From contig CALEZI010000176.1 in NCBI GenBank assembly GCA_937928755.1, positions 12,544 through 76,543 of the forward strand: a stretch of DNA of 64,000 bases, in the 5' to 3' direction. The notes under the pieces are model-generated. The model had not been told where the DNA came from, did not search any database, and saw only the letters and a program-made list of their open reading frames with translations. Shown one piece after another: positions 17,751 through 26,291 of this stretch. Positions within the stretch are counted from its first letter, which is position 1. The number at the start of each line of letters is the position of its first letter. Source of the stretch: an uncultured Rhodanobacteraceae bacterium (GTDB lineage: Bacteria > Pseudomonadota > Gammaproteobacteria > Xanthomonadales > SZUA-5). The translations under genes and the position numbers were made by a program.

Positions 17751-18446
17751 ATGCCACCTCAGCTTGCCCCTGCGCCCGCAGACACGGAATCCCACCCGCT
17801 ACTCAGTCTGACCGGATTGCTGATTCTGGGCTGCGTGTTGATGTGGTTCGGCGGCACGGTGTGGACGGCGCCGCTGGAAATCCTCGTGGTGTTCTTTCAC
17901 GAGTCAGCGCACGCCTTGATGACACTGGCCACCGGCGGCAAGGTGGTGTCGATGCAAGTCACCATCGAGCGCGGCGGCGAAGTACTTTCGTTGGGCGGCA
18001 ACCGCTTTCTCACGCTCAGCGCGGGGTACCTTGGCTCCCTGCTGATCGGCGCCAGTCTGTTGGTCGCCGGGATGCGCAGCCGCCACGACCAGCTCATCCT
18101 TGCGGTCGTGGCAGGGTTCATGGCACTCGCCACCGTTCTGTTCATGCGCAATCTTTTCGGGTTGGCATACGGGCTGGGCATGGCGTTGGCGCTGTTGGCC
18201 ATTGCCCGCTTCCTGCCGGCAATCGCGAGCGACTATGCGCTGCGCCTGATCGGTGTCATGAGCCTGCTGTACGTGCCGCGCGACATCTTCAGCGACACCA
18301 TCGAGCGCTCGCATCTGCGCTCGGACGCTCGCATGCTGGCCGAGGAGTTCGGTGGCGGCACCTGGCTGTGGGGCGGCCTGTGGCTCGTCCTTTCGCTCGC
18401 CATCGTCGCCTATGCCGTGCGACTGAGTCTGCGGCGCAAGGCGTAG
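17751..18446 (+). CDS. M50-like (site-2-protease-type) membrane metalloprotease
   Basis: 231 aa with about six membrane helices. The zinc-binding motif HESAH (HExxH) is at about residues 50-54, in the second helix, as in M50 proteases. A downstream Asp-containing motif (usual NPDG or similar) is not obvious; the helix with FMRNLFGLAYG near 127 is the best candidate region. These M50B-like proteins have an uncertain physiological role. The ATG is 209 bp after the previous gene; a terminator-like stem follows at 18535. Confidence 0.82.
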   Translation: MPPQLAPAPADTESHPLLSLTGLLILGCVLMWFGGTVWTAPLEILVVFFHESAHALMTLATGGKVVSMQVTIERGGEVLSLGGNRFLTLSAGYLGSLLIGASLLVAGMRSRHDQLILAVVAGFMALATVLFMRNLFGLAYGLGMALALLAIARFLPAIASDYALRLIGVMSLLYVPRDIFSDTIERSHLRSDARMLAEEFGGGTWLWGGLWLVLSLAIVAYAVRLSLRRKA

Positions 18447-18534
18447 CCGCGCCTACCGCGCCTGTCTGGACGCCAACGCCACGACGCCGCCTTCATGCGG
18501 CAATGGCCGCAACCGACGTCCTGAAAAGTGCCTC

Positions 18535-18571
18535 GGCGCGCGCAGCCGACTGCGCGCCGGGCCTTTTATTT
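18535..18571 (+). terminator. Rho-independent terminator downstream of the M50-like gene
   Basis: GGCGCGC at 18535-18541 pairs with GCGCGCC at 18552-18558, followed by a short GGG and CCTTTTATTT. It reads on the plus strand and overlaps the 3' end of the opposing entericidin-like gene by 6 bp; the stem may also act on that strand. Confidence 0.7.
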
Positions 18572-18700
18572 GGCGACCTCTTCGATCTTTTGGCCGGCCT
18601 TCTTGATGTCCTTGCCGGCGCCCTGCACCGTATTGCACGCGGATAGCGAGCAGGCGAGGACGACCGCCAGCAGCAACAACCAGGGGCGTAGTTCGTTCAT
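18566..18700 (-). CDS. Entericidin-like small lipoprotein
   Basis: 44 aa: a hydrophobic signal segment (PWLLLLAVVLACS), the lipobox LSAC with the lipidated cysteine at 22, then NTVQGAGKDIKKAGQKIEEVAK, which is the standard EcnA/EcnB mature sequence. SD AAGGA lies 8 nt before the ATG. Entericidins are small cell-envelope lipoproteins, in enterobacteria encoded as a pair with antitoxin/toxin-like behaviour; here only one is present. Confidence 0.9.
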   Translation of the reverse strand: MNELRPWLLLLAVVLACSLSACNTVQGAGKDIKKAGQKIEEVAK

Positions 18701-18791
18701 CGACAGATTCCTTCGGCGTTTGCGCGGAGCTGCGGCTCCGCAAGTAACCCGAGTATAGGAAGTGATGGCGCAAAACGGTGGGTGATCGAGA

Positions 18792-19757
18792 TCACGGATT
18801 GTAGGTCCCGCTGCCAACGGCCGCGCGTGCGAGGCGATCGTGCACCGCCGCCCAGGCATCGTCCTGCGGCGGTCGCACCACGGCAATGCGCCGGGCAGCG
18901 CCGGCATCGAGTTGGCGCAGCGCGGCATACAACTGCTGGCCGTATCCGGCAGCATCGCTCGCCAGTTCGATGCCCTGCCCGCCCGCAGGCAGTGGACCGG
19001 GCGTAATCCAAACGACACCTTCAGCGTGTGCCTGTCGATAGGCTTCGACGGCGTCGCTGGCGACCAGATCGAGTGGTTTGCCCGGCGCGTAATGTGCTGC
19101 GAGGCGACCGCTCGCGCGTGGCCCGTGCGCGTCGCCCGGTCGCTCAAGGGGTCCGATCAACGCCTCGATCGATGCGGCGCGGATACTGCCGGGCCGCAAC
19201 AGGCGTGGGCTTTCGCCGGACAGATCGACGATCGTCGACTCCAGTCCCACGGTGCTCGGTCCGCCGTCGAGGATCACCGCCACGCCGGTCGGAAACTCGT
19301 CGCGGACATGTTGCGCGTTGGTCGGACTGATGCGGCCGAAACGATTGGCCGACGGCGCGGCAACGGCGCCGCCGAATGCGCTGAGCAAGGCGCGGGCGAC
19401 CGGGTGCGCGGGCAGCCTCACACCCACCGTGTCCTGGCCACCGGTGATCACCGGATCGACATGCTGCGCCTTGTTCAGCACCAGCGTCAGCGGACCGGGC
19501 CAGAAGGCATCGATCAGCCGCTGCGCCGAGGTCGGCACTTCGCGCGCCCAGTCACGCAGAGAACCGGCGTCGGCGATATGCACGATCAGCGGGTGATCGG
19601 CGGGCCGACCCTTGGCGGCGAAGATGCGCCGAACGGCATCAGCGTTTCGCGCATCGGCCGCGAGTCCATAAACCGTCTCGGTCGGCATGGCCACCAGTTC
19701 CCCGCGTTTGAGGGCTGCCACGGCCGCGGCAAGTTCGTCTGGCATCGACACGCGCAT
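18792..19757 (-). CDS. sua5: L-threonylcarbamoyladenylate synthase, Sua5 type
   Basis: About 321 aa from the ATG at 19757; ATGs at 19784 and 19745 are alternatives, and the open frame upstream of these is not family-like. The YrdC domain has the signature VAMPTETVYGLAADA near 20, KGRPADHPLIVHI and SANRFGRISPTNAQHV. A C-terminal Sua5 domain (YGQQLYAALRQLDAG and RPPQDDAWAAVHDRL) shows it is the long form, not the short YrdC/TsaC. It makes the threonylcarbamoyl-AMP used by TsaBDE for t6A37 in ANN-decoding tRNAs. Divergent from the acetolactate-synthase-like gene. Confidence 0.94.
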   Translation of the reverse strand: MRVSMPDELAAAVAALKRGELVAMPTETVYGLAADARNADAVRRIFAAKGRPADHPLIVHIADAGSLRDWAREVPTSAQRLIDAFWPGPLTLVLNKAQHVDPVITGGQDTVGVRLPAHPVARALLSAFGGAVAAPSANRFGRISPTNAQHVRDEFPTGVAVILDGGPSTVGLESTIVDLSGESPRLLRPGSIRAASIEALIGPLERPGDAHGPRASGRLAAHYAPGKPLDLVASDAVEAYRQAHAEGVVWITPGPLPAGGQGIELASDAAGYGQQLYAALRQLDAGAARRIAVVRPPQDDAWAAVHDRLARAAVGSGTYNP

Positions 19758-19942
19758 CGGTTCCGCTGGGTGGTCCGACAGCATAGGCGAATGCGCGAGA
19801 CGGGCGCGCCTGAAGCCGCTCATGGCGCGTGTCGGGGCCAGCGCGAGGCGCGGAAAATCCAAGCATGAATCGCAATGATCCGCATTGACCTGAATCACAC
19901 CTGACGCCCAGAATCGAGGCACCCTCAGCCAGGAGACGCACG

Positions 19943-21583
19943 ATGAAGGCTTCCGATCTGTTCATACGCGCGCTGGAATCGGAGGGCGTCAAGTACGTCT
20001 TCGGCATTCCCGGCGAAGAGAACCTCGACTTCCTGGAATCGCTGCGCACCAGCTCGATCAAGTTGATCCTGACCCGCCACGAACAAGGTGCCGGATTCAT
20101 GGCCGCCACCTACGGTCGCCTGACCGGACACCCGGGCGTTTGTCTCGCCACGCTGGGTCCTGGCGCCACCAATTTCGTCACCCCGGCCGCCTATGCGCAG
20201 TTGGGGGCCATGCCGATGCTGATGATCACCGGCCAGAAGCCGGTCAAGTTGAGCAAACAGGGCCACTTCCAGATCGTCGACATCGTCGACATGATGAAGC
20301 CGCTGACCAAGTACACACGCCAGATCGTGTCCGCCGACAACATTCCGGCGCGCGTGCGAGAGGCCTTCCGCCGCGCGATGGAAGAGCGTCCGGGCGCGGT
20401 ACACCTGGAACTGCCGGAGGACATCGCCGACGAAGAGACCGAGGCTTTTGTCCTCAAGGCCAGTCATGCACGGCGACCGGTCGCCGACGACAAGTCGATC
20501 GTTTACGCGGTCGAGGCGATCGCCAATTCCAAACGTCCGCTGCTGATGGTGGGTGCCGGCGCCAATCGCAAGACCACCAGCAAGATGCTGACCGAGTTCG
20601 TCGACAAGCTCGGCATCCCGTTCTTCACCACGCAGATGGGCAAGGGCGTCATCGACGAACACCATCCGCTGTGGCTCGGCAATGCCGCGCTGTCGGATGG
20701 CGATTTCGTGCACCGCGCCATCGAAAAGGCCGACTGCATCATCAACTGCGGTCACGACGTCATCGAGAAGCCGCCGTTCTTCATGCGCACCGGGCTGCGC
20801 ACGGTGATCCACCTGAATTTCTTCTCCGCCGAAGTCGACACCGTGTACTTCCCGCAAGTGGAAGTGGTCGGCGACATGGCCAACTCGATCTGGCGCCTGA
20901 AGCAGCGCCTGGAGCGGCAGGCGCACTGGGATTTCTCCTATTTCGATCAGGTGCGCCATGCGCTCAACGACCATCTGAAACTGCGCTCGGACGATGATCG
21001 CTTCCCGATTCACCCGGTGCGCATGGTCGACATCGTGCGCCAGGAAGTCTCCCGCGACGGCCTCGTGTGTCTCGACAACGGCATGTACAAGCTCTGGTAC
21101 GCACGCTACTACCGCTGTTACGAGCCCAACACCATGTTGCTCGACAACGCGCTGGCAACCATGGGAGCCGGCCTGCCGAGCGCGATGGCGGCGAAGATGG
21201 TCTATCCGGAGCGCAACGTGGTCGCCATCTGCGGCGACGGCGGCTTCATGATGAACTCGCAGGAGTTGGAGACCGCGGTTCGTCTCAAGCTGAACATCGT
21301 CGTGATCCTGATCAACGACAAGGCGTTCGGCATGATCAAGTGGAAGCAGGCTGGCATGGGCTTCCCGAACTTCGGCATGGACATGACCAATCCGGACTTC
21401 GTCAAACTGGCCGAAGCCTACGGCGCGCGCGGCTGGCGACCGAACAGTTGCGAGGAGTTCCAGGCAAATCTCAAACAGGCACTCGCCGAACCGGGGGTCG
21501 ACCTCATCGAACTGATGATCGATTACTCCGAGAATCACGCGATCCTGAACAAGGAAATCAAGGAGTTGAGCGCGAAGTTGTAG
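19943..21583 (+). CDS. Acetolactate-synthase-type thiamine-diphosphate enzyme (large subunit)
   Basis: 546 aa with the three-domain ThDP layout. The activating glutamate is E47 in LTRHEQGAGFMAATYGR, and the ThDP/Mg motif GDGGFMMNSQELETA lies near 431. IRMVDI and NALATMGAGLPSAMAA are also typical. The sequence resembles single-subunit, catabolic-type (AlsS-like) enzymes; no ilvN-like regulatory subunit is nearby. It should condense pyruvate to acetolactate, but other ThDP decarboxylase activities are possible. An aldehyde dehydrogenase lies downstream, separated from it by a VapBC module. ATG preceded by GGAGACGCACG. Confidence 0.9.
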   Translation: MKASDLFIRALESEGVKYVFGIPGEENLDFLESLRTSSIKLILTRHEQGAGFMAATYGRLTGHPGVCLATLGPGATNFVTPAAYAQLGAMPMLMITGQKPVKLSKQGHFQIVDIVDMMKPLTKYTRQIVSADNIPARVREAFRRAMEERPGAVHLELPEDIADEETEAFVLKASHARRPVADDKSIVYAVEAIANSKRPLLMVGAGANRKTTSKMLTEFVDKLGIPFFTTQMGKGVIDEHHPLWLGNAALSDGDFVHRAIEKADCIINCGHDVIEKPPFFMRTGLRTVIHLNFFSAEVDTVYFPQVEVVGDMANSIWRLKQRLERQAHWDFSYFDQVRHALNDHLKLRSDDDRFPIHPVRMVDIVRQEVSRDGLVCLDNGMYKLWYARYYRCYEPNTMLLDNALATMGAGLPSAMAAKMVYPERNVVAICGDGGFMMNSQELETAVRLKLNIVVILINDKAFGMIKWKQAGMGFPNFGMDMTNPDFVKLAEAYGARGWRPNSCEEFQANLKQALAEPGVDLIELMIDYSENHAILNKEIKELSAKL

Positions 21584-21628
21584 TCTGGTGCTACGATGCG
21601 CCGAGATTGATGTCTGGAGCATCAGATA

Positions 21629-21889
21629 ATGCGCACCACTCTCACAATCGAAGATGACCTCGCGGCGCGGCTGGAAGAACTTTCGCAGCGCCGCGGGGTA
21701 AGCTTCAAACAAGCCGTCAATGACACCATCCGCAACGGCTTGACGCCGTCCGGTGGGCGACGTTTGTTGGACCTTCCGTCGTTCAGCTGCGGGGGTCCAT
21801 TGCCCGGGATTGACCTTGACAAGGCGTTGCAACTGGACGCGATGCTTGAGAACGAATATCTACGGCAGAAGTTGCTCGCGGGACGATGA
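21629..21889 (+). CDS. vapB: VapB-type antitoxin, ribbon-helix-helix
   Basis: 86 aa. The N-terminus MRTTLTIEDDLAARLEELSQ is a ribbon-helix-helix DNA-binding domain, followed by KQAVNDTIRNGL; the C-terminal half (IDLDKALQLDAMLENEY) is the usual disordered toxin-binding tail. Its stop overlaps the toxin's start (ATGA at 21886), the standard coupling. It should neutralise VapC and repress the operon. The module sits between two metabolic genes that look like an operon. Confidence 0.9.
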   Translation: MRTTLTIEDDLAARLEELSQRRGVSFKQAVNDTIRNGLTPSGGRRLLDLPSFSCGGPLPGIDLDKALQLDAMLENEYLRQKLLAGR

Positions 21890-22314
21890 TCGTTCTCGAC
21901 GCCAACGTGCTGATAAACGTGGTCGATGTCGACGCACCGCGGCACAAGGTCGCGATAACGTGGATGCAGCGCCAGGTGGATACCGGCGAAATCCTCGGGA
22001 TACCTTGGGTTTGCCTGCTCGCTATGGTCCGTATCTGTACGCTGCCGAGCGTGCTCGCGCGGCCGTTGACCATCGAGCAGGCACTTGGCGCCGCAGAGCG
22101 TTTGCTCGGCAACGCCGAAAGTTTGCGCCTGCTCTCTGACGGGCCTCAGCACTATCCGGGGTTTTCGCGGTTGCTTCGCGAGGCCCGGATGGGTGGCAAT
22201 TTGACAACAGATGCACTCATCGCTGCGATCGCACTCGCACATGGCGGCCGGGTTGCCAGTTTCGACCGCGACTTTGCGCGCTTCGCAGGCATCCAGGTCG
22301 TCGTTCCGAACTGA
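21886..22314 (+). CDS. vapC: VapC-type PIN-domain toxin
   Basis: 142 aa. The first acidic site is in IVLDANVLINVVD (D5). Acidic residues of the C-terminal half are in TTDALIAAIALAHG and SFDRDFARF. The position usually holding a conserved glutamate is PWVCLLAMVRI here, without the acid; this is the form found in a PIN subgroup with PWVxLxAFLR. PIN toxins are Mg-dependent RNases that cleave tRNA or rRNA. Downstream gene 22327 begins 12 bp after the stop. Confidence 0.9.
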   Translation: MIVLDANVLINVVDVDAPRHKVAITWMQRQVDTGEILGIPWVCLLAMVRICTLPSVLARPLTIEQALGAAERLLGNAESLRLLSDGPQHYPGFSRLLREARMGGNLTTDALIAAIALAHGGRVASFDRDFARFAGIQVVVPN

Positions 22315-22326
22315 AGGGAGACTCCC

Positions 22327-23760
22327 ATGCTTCGTGACACCTACCCCTATTACCTCGCCAACCGCGCGGTCCAGGCCAACACCGATCTGGAAGTCACCGA
22401 CAAGTACACGGGCAAGGTGGCAACGCGCGTGGCTCAGGCCGATGCCGCAGCAATCCACGAGGCGATCGATGCGGCGGTCAAGTCGCAGAAGGCTCTGCGC
22501 AATTTCCGTCCGTACCAGCGCAAGGCGGTGCTCGAGCATTGCGTCAGGCGCTTCAAGGAGCGCTTCGAGGAGATGGCGGTCGCGCTGTGCATCGAGGCCG
22601 GCAAGCCGATCAAGGATGCGCGCGGCGAAGTCTCGCGGCTGATCGACACCTTCCAGGTCGGTGCCGAGGAAGCCGTGCGCATCGGCGGCGAAGTGATGGA
22701 TCTGGAAATCTCGGCGCGTGCGCGCGGCTATCGCGGCATGTGGAAGCGCGTGCCGATCGGGCCGTGCTCACTGATCTCGCCGTTCAATTTTCCGCTGAAC
22801 CTGGCCGCGCACAAGATCGCTCCGGCGATTGCCGCCGGTTGCCCGTTCGTCATGAAGCCGGCCAGTCGCACGCCAATCGGCGCGATCATCATCGGTGAAG
22901 TCCTCGCTGAAACCGACCTGCCGCAAGGATCGTTCTCGATCCTGCCCTGCCATCGCGACGGCGCCGATCTGTTCACCGTCGACGAGCGCTTCAAGCTGCT
23001 GTCATTCACTGGTTCTCCGGGCGTGGGCTGGGATCTCAAGGCGCGCGCGGGCAAGAAAAAAGTCGTGCTGGAACTCGGCGGCAATGCTGGCTGTATCGTC
23101 GACGCCGACCAGGGCCACCGCCTCGATCACGTGGCCGAACGCATCGTGTTCGGCGCTTTCTACCAGTCCGGACAGAGCTGCATCAGCGTGCAGCGCATCC
23201 TGATCCATCGCTCGCTGTACGACGCGATGAAGGAAAAACTGGTCGCGCGCGTTTCGGCGCTGGTGCACGGCGATCCGCGCAATGAAGACACCTTCATCGG
23301 CCCGATGATCTCCGAGGGCGAGGCGAAGCGGTTGCACGGCTGGATAGAAGCCGCACGCGCGGCCGGCGCCAACATCCTCTGCGGCGGCCAGCGCGAGGGC
23401 GCGATGTTGCGCGCGACGCTGATCGAAGGCGCGGGCCCGACACTCGAAGTGAGCTGCCAGGAAGCCTTCGGCCCGGTCGCGCTGATCGAACCCTTCGACG
23501 ATTTCGACGCCGCGCTCGAGCGTGTCGACGATTCCACGTTCGGCCTGCAGGCTGGCATCTTCACCGATTCGATGTCGCGCGCAATGCACGCCTGGGACGT
23601 GCTCGACGTCGGCGGCGTGGTGATCGGCGACGTGCCCTCGTGGCGCGTCGACAACATGCCCTACGGTGGCGTCAAGGACTCCGGCCTCGGCCGCGAGGGC
23701 GTGCGTTACGCCATCGAGGACATGACCGAGATCCGCCTGCTGGTGGTCAAGGATCCTTGA
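22327..23760 (+). CDS. Aldehyde dehydrogenase family protein
   Basis: 477 aa, the normal length. NAD-binding and catalytic motifs are complete: PFNFPLNLAAHKIAPAIAAG, SFTGSPGVGW, the general base in VLELGGNAG (E near 250), and the nucleophilic cysteine in GQSCISVQR (near 284). EAFGPVALIEPFD and GGVKDSGLGREGVRYAIEDM are the C-terminal signatures. It oxidises an aldehyde to the acid with NAD(P)+; specificity is not readable. It starts 12 bp after vapC (SD AAGGGAGA), so it now depends on read-through or on the TA promoter. Confidence 0.94.
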   Translation: MLRDTYPYYLANRAVQANTDLEVTDKYTGKVATRVAQADAAAIHEAIDAAVKSQKALRNFRPYQRKAVLEHCVRRFKERFEEMAVALCIEAGKPIKDARGEVSRLIDTFQVGAEEAVRIGGEVMDLEISARARGYRGMWKRVPIGPCSLISPFNFPLNLAAHKIAPAIAAGCPFVMKPASRTPIGAIIIGEVLAETDLPQGSFSILPCHRDGADLFTVDERFKLLSFTGSPGVGWDLKARAGKKKVVLELGGNAGCIVDADQGHRLDHVAERIVFGAFYQSGQSCISVQRILIHRSLYDAMKEKLVARVSALVHGDPRNEDTFIGPMISEGEAKRLHGWIEAARAAGANILCGGQREGAMLRATLIEGAGPTLEVSCQEAFGPVALIEPFDDFDAALERVDDSTFGLQAGIFTDSMSRAMHAWDVLDVGGVVIGDVPSWRVDNMPYGGVKDSGLGREGVRYAIEDMTEIRLLVVKDP

Positions 23761-24122
23761 GCGAGACGGCTCGCCGCCGGGTCAAGCGCTCGCGGCGGCG
23801 TTGCCCACATTGTCGAACACCGCTGGATAAAGCGTGGTGGGCATGCTTTCCGTCGAAACATGAACCCGACTTCGTGTGTCACGAATGTGGTGGCGAGGCG
23901 AGATTCCCGACGGGCACACGCCTCGTGGCAGCAATCGTATCGATGCTGCCGCTCTTCGCCGGCGTCAAACTGACGCTCGCGGTTCCCGATATCGAGGGGC
24001 TGCATCCGCTGCTGATGGTCGGTGCCATGTTGCTGGGCTTCGGCGGCGCTTGCATCGCATTCATGCTGGTCGGCGCGTGGATTTGCTCCACCAGCATTCA
24101 ACTGGACAAATCGAAACGATGA
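23757..24122 (+). CDS. Zinc-ribbon membrane protein with TTG start
   Basis: 121 aa if the TTG at 23757 is used; this overlaps the dehydrogenase stop (TTGA) and has an AAGGA SD 4 bp upstream. The upstream part of the open frame lies inside the dehydrogenase and is not protein-like. It has two CxxC pairs (CPHCRTPLDKAWWACFPS and FVCHECGG), a probable zinc ribbon, followed by two hydrophobic helices (LVAAIVSMLPLFAGVKL and LLMVGAMLLGFGGACIAFML). Topology would place the zinc ribbon in the cytoplasm. Function unknown. Confidence 0.65.
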   Translation: MSETARRRVKRSRRRCPHCRTPLDKAWWACFPSKHEPDFVCHECGGEARFPTGTRLVAAIVSMLPLFAGVKLTLAVPDIEGLHPLLMVGAMLLGFGGACIAFMLVGAWICSTSIQLDKSKR

Positions 24123-24167
24123 TGAGGCTTTGCTCAGGGCCTCCAATGCGGCTGCGGCCGTACGCCG

Positions 24168-24470
24168 GGACGTTGCCTGGGCCAATGTCAATCGCAGCGC
24201 CTCGACTGGACTGATGCTCGCGGCCCGTCGCGCCGGAATGAGGCTCGCCCACAGCATCACCGCCAGCAACAGGACCGTTACGGCGAGATGAGTGACCGGA
24301 TCGAGGGCCTGGACGCCGAATAGCTGAGATCCGATCTGCTGTGTGGCGGGACTTGCCCGCGCCAACCCGAGCACAATGCCCATCACGGGCGATCGCCATC
24401 GGCGCTGCCACCCTGAGGCTCGAGGTTGCGCAGCACAATGGCGATCGTCGAGTACGCCGTTGTGCATGGG
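24168..24470 (-). pseudogene. Fragment of an FtsX/MacB-type ABC permease
   Basis: The minus strand from about 24383 to 24168 encodes VLGLARASPATQQIGSQLFG, then ALDPVTHLAVTVLLLAVMLW and ASLIPARRAASISPVEALR, which is the C-terminal end of FtsX-domain permeases (final helix, then P-A-R-R-A and P-x-E-A-L-R). Upstream sequence to about 24470 lacks the expected earlier helices in any single frame, so only the last membrane helices remain. No ATPase partner is nearby. The reading frame continues past the fragment into nonsense on the other side. Confidence 0.65.
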
Positions 24471-24888
24471 GGCTCGCCGCCCGGGATCTGGCGATGTTGG
24501 CGCACAAAAGCGGATCTCCCGAGTCAGTCAGCGCCCGTTCCGGCAAATGTGGCAAGACTCTGGCACTCGCATTCGATTGTCGACTCTAGTTCGAAGCGGG
24601 TACGGTTGTTGCTAATGAAATTCACGCAGGAGATTTTTGGCGCGATCCAGATGTGATCGCCGTCACTTTTGAAACACCCATCGCGTTGGCCGCGCGATGG
24701 TCTGTCAGGCGCATTGCGATCAACGATCGGACGCAAACGCCATGACCAACTGCCGGTGAACCGCTGTCGTGGGCAACTCGCCCATCGGCATCGATACGTT
24801 CCCTGGTCCCTGGCGAAGTGATGGTTGCGTCGCAAATTGCGACCGCGACCGCGCAGCCGCGAAAGGATGCTCGAACGGAGGAATCCGC
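24471..24888. other. Intergenic region without a recognisable gene
   Basis: Holds the upstream boundary of the permease fragment and the probable promoter of the SleB-like gene. AT content is a little higher around 24590-24670. No repeat family or RNA motif is recognised. Confidence 0.45.
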
Positions 24889-25326
24889 ATGAAGTTGGCC
24901 TGGATTATTTGGCTAAGCTCGTTCTCCCCTACCCCGTTGGCCGACTCAATGTGTCTGGCCACGACCATTTACCTCGAAGCGCGCGACCAGTCGGTCGATG
25001 GGCAATTGGCAGTTGCCGAGGTGGCACTGCGCCGTCGCGACAGCGGTCGCTACGGCAACCAGCTCTGCGAAGTCCTGTTGCAACCGAAGCAGTTTGCGTT
25101 GACCCTGGTGTCGCCGGACAAGGAAATCACCGAATGGGATGCTTACCTTCATTCCTGGAAGGTGACTTTCGACGCGCAGCGCAACTGGCAACTGCCGGAA
25201 CCCGAGCGTCGTCTCGTCGTGCCTGGCGCCGATTCCTTTCTTGCATACCAGCGCGTGAGCGCCAACTGGTCCGTCGGCGAGCCGCTGCATGTGATCGGCG
25301 ATCACGGGTTTTACCGAGTGAATTGA
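24889..25326 (+). CDS. SleB-like cell-wall hydrolase
   Basis: 145 aa from the ATG at 24889, preceded by CGGAGGAATCCGC (SD). A short signal-like segment (WIIWLSSFSPTPLA) precedes MCLATTIYLEARDQSVDGQLAVAEVALRR-like sequence, which matches the SleB/CwlJ hydrolase core (A-x-x-x-E-A-R-x-E-x-x-x-G-Q-x-A-V); the catalytic glutamate is E34 or thereabouts. The domain continues to CEVLLQPKQF and GDHGFYRVN. Such proteins act as lytic transglycosylases on peptidoglycan. Length is that of a lone catalytic domain. Confidence 0.85.
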   Translation: MKLAWIIWLSSFSPTPLADSMCLATTIYLEARDQSVDGQLAVAEVALRRRDSGRYGNQLCEVLLQPKQFALTLVSPDKEITEWDAYLHSWKVTFDAQRNWQLPEPERRLVVPGADSFLAYQRVSANWSVGEPLHVIGDHGFYRVN

Positions 25327-25385
25327 GCGCGGCCGGAGCGGGTTGTTCGTTGAACGAAGCTTGCTCCGCTGCTGCTGGCACACCC

Positions 25386-25408
25386 GAGCCGAGCAAGCTC
25401 GGCTCTAC
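25386..25408 (-). repeat. GTAG-type REP
   Basis: Read on the minus strand, GTAG is followed by the hairpin GAGCCGAGC-TT-GCTCGGCTC. Located between the SleB-like gene and the convergent membrane-protein gene, where it may serve as a shared 3' end. Confidence 0.75.
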
Positions 25409-25438
25409 AAGAGCCGGCTCGCCCTGGAGCCATTTGGA

Positions 25439-25849
25439 CTAAGGCGACCCGCCTCTGCCCGTTTCCGACGACTGCGCGGACTCGTGTTCGCGCACCGAGC
25501 GCGCCACCAGGCCGACGCCGCCGGCGATCATGGCGAGGATGATCAACGTGTTGTACAGGCTGGTCGGCGCAAAATGGATGCGCAGATTGGCGATTATTCC
25601 CGCGAGCATGATCAGGATTCCGGCCGAGACCAGGAACCAGCCGACGATCGATTTGCCGTTGTAGAAGACGATGCCCAGACCCAGCAGGAACGGGATCAAG
25701 GTCAAGCCAAACGCGTCGTAACCGTAGAGGCTCCAACCGCCGCTGGTCACCATCACCTGCTTCATCAGCAGATAGCCACCGACAACGATCAGCCCGAGGC
25801 CGATCAGAAATTCACCCAGTCCGCCGGGAGTGCCGCCTGCACCGCGCAT
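25439..25849 (-). CDS. Hypothetical four-helix membrane protein
   Basis: 136 aa from the ATG at 25849, preceded by SD CAGGAGA. Four hydrophobic segments (FLIGLGLIVVGGYLLM, LTLIPFLLGLGIVFYN, GWFLVSAGILIMLAGII, TLIILAMIAGGVGLVA) and a polar C-terminal tail with many Ser/Glu. No motif recognised. Function unknown. Confidence 0.72.
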   Translation of the reverse strand: MRGAGGTPGGLGEFLIGLGLIVVGGYLLMKQVMVTSGGWSLYGYDAFGLTLIPFLLGLGIVFYNGKSIVGWFLVSAGILIMLAGIIANLRIHFAPTSLYNTLIILAMIAGGVGLVARSVREHESAQSSETGRGGSP

Positions 25850-26005
25850 GAGATGGTCTCCTGTGTCCAGTCGGCAAGTATGCATGGCTTGGGGAAATGC
25901 GGCACGCAGCAGCGAGCTGCGGGATCGTGCATGCCCGGCGCGATCGCAGTGCTTTGGTCACGCCGGAACGGCGAATCACACACTGGCGTAGCGCCCTCAC
26001 CAAAA

Positions 26006-26162
26006 ATGACGCAAGTATGTGAAAGAAAAGCTTTTCCGCAAAGGACGCAAAGGAAAGCAAAGCCAGAAGAACATCAACACCTTGGTTCTTGGCTCTCTTT
26101 GCGTCCTTTGCGTCCTTTGCGTCCTTTGCGTCCTTTGCATCCTTTGCGTCCTTTGCGGACAA
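26006..26162. repeat. Word-armed palindrome, CTTTGCGTC family, copy A
   Basis: The left arm (TCCGCAAAGGACGCAAAGG at 26035) and a right arm (CTTTGCGTC repeated six times from 26097, one unit CTTTGCATC, ending GCGGA) are complementary. A variable core of about 40 bp lies between. Outside the left arm is GCAAGTATGTGAAAG, a weak copy of a flank seen in other copies. It fills most of the 442-bp gap 25850-26291, which has no gene. Confidence 0.85.
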
Positions 26163-26291
26163 AGAAGGCAGTCCGCATGGTCGCCGCCAGTTTGATACGC
26201 GAACAAGCAACCACGGCTCCCCCTCGCGCCGCTTGCGAGTTGCACCGCTTGCTTCTAGCGTCGAGCGTCATCCAACGACGGCGAATGAACG

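Noticed and set aside
26097..26160. CRISPR array at the CTTTGCGTC words
   Set aside because: The words are contiguous 9-mers without spacers, and no cas gene is present. The array at 53.4 kb was rejected for the same reason: its units lack unique spacers.
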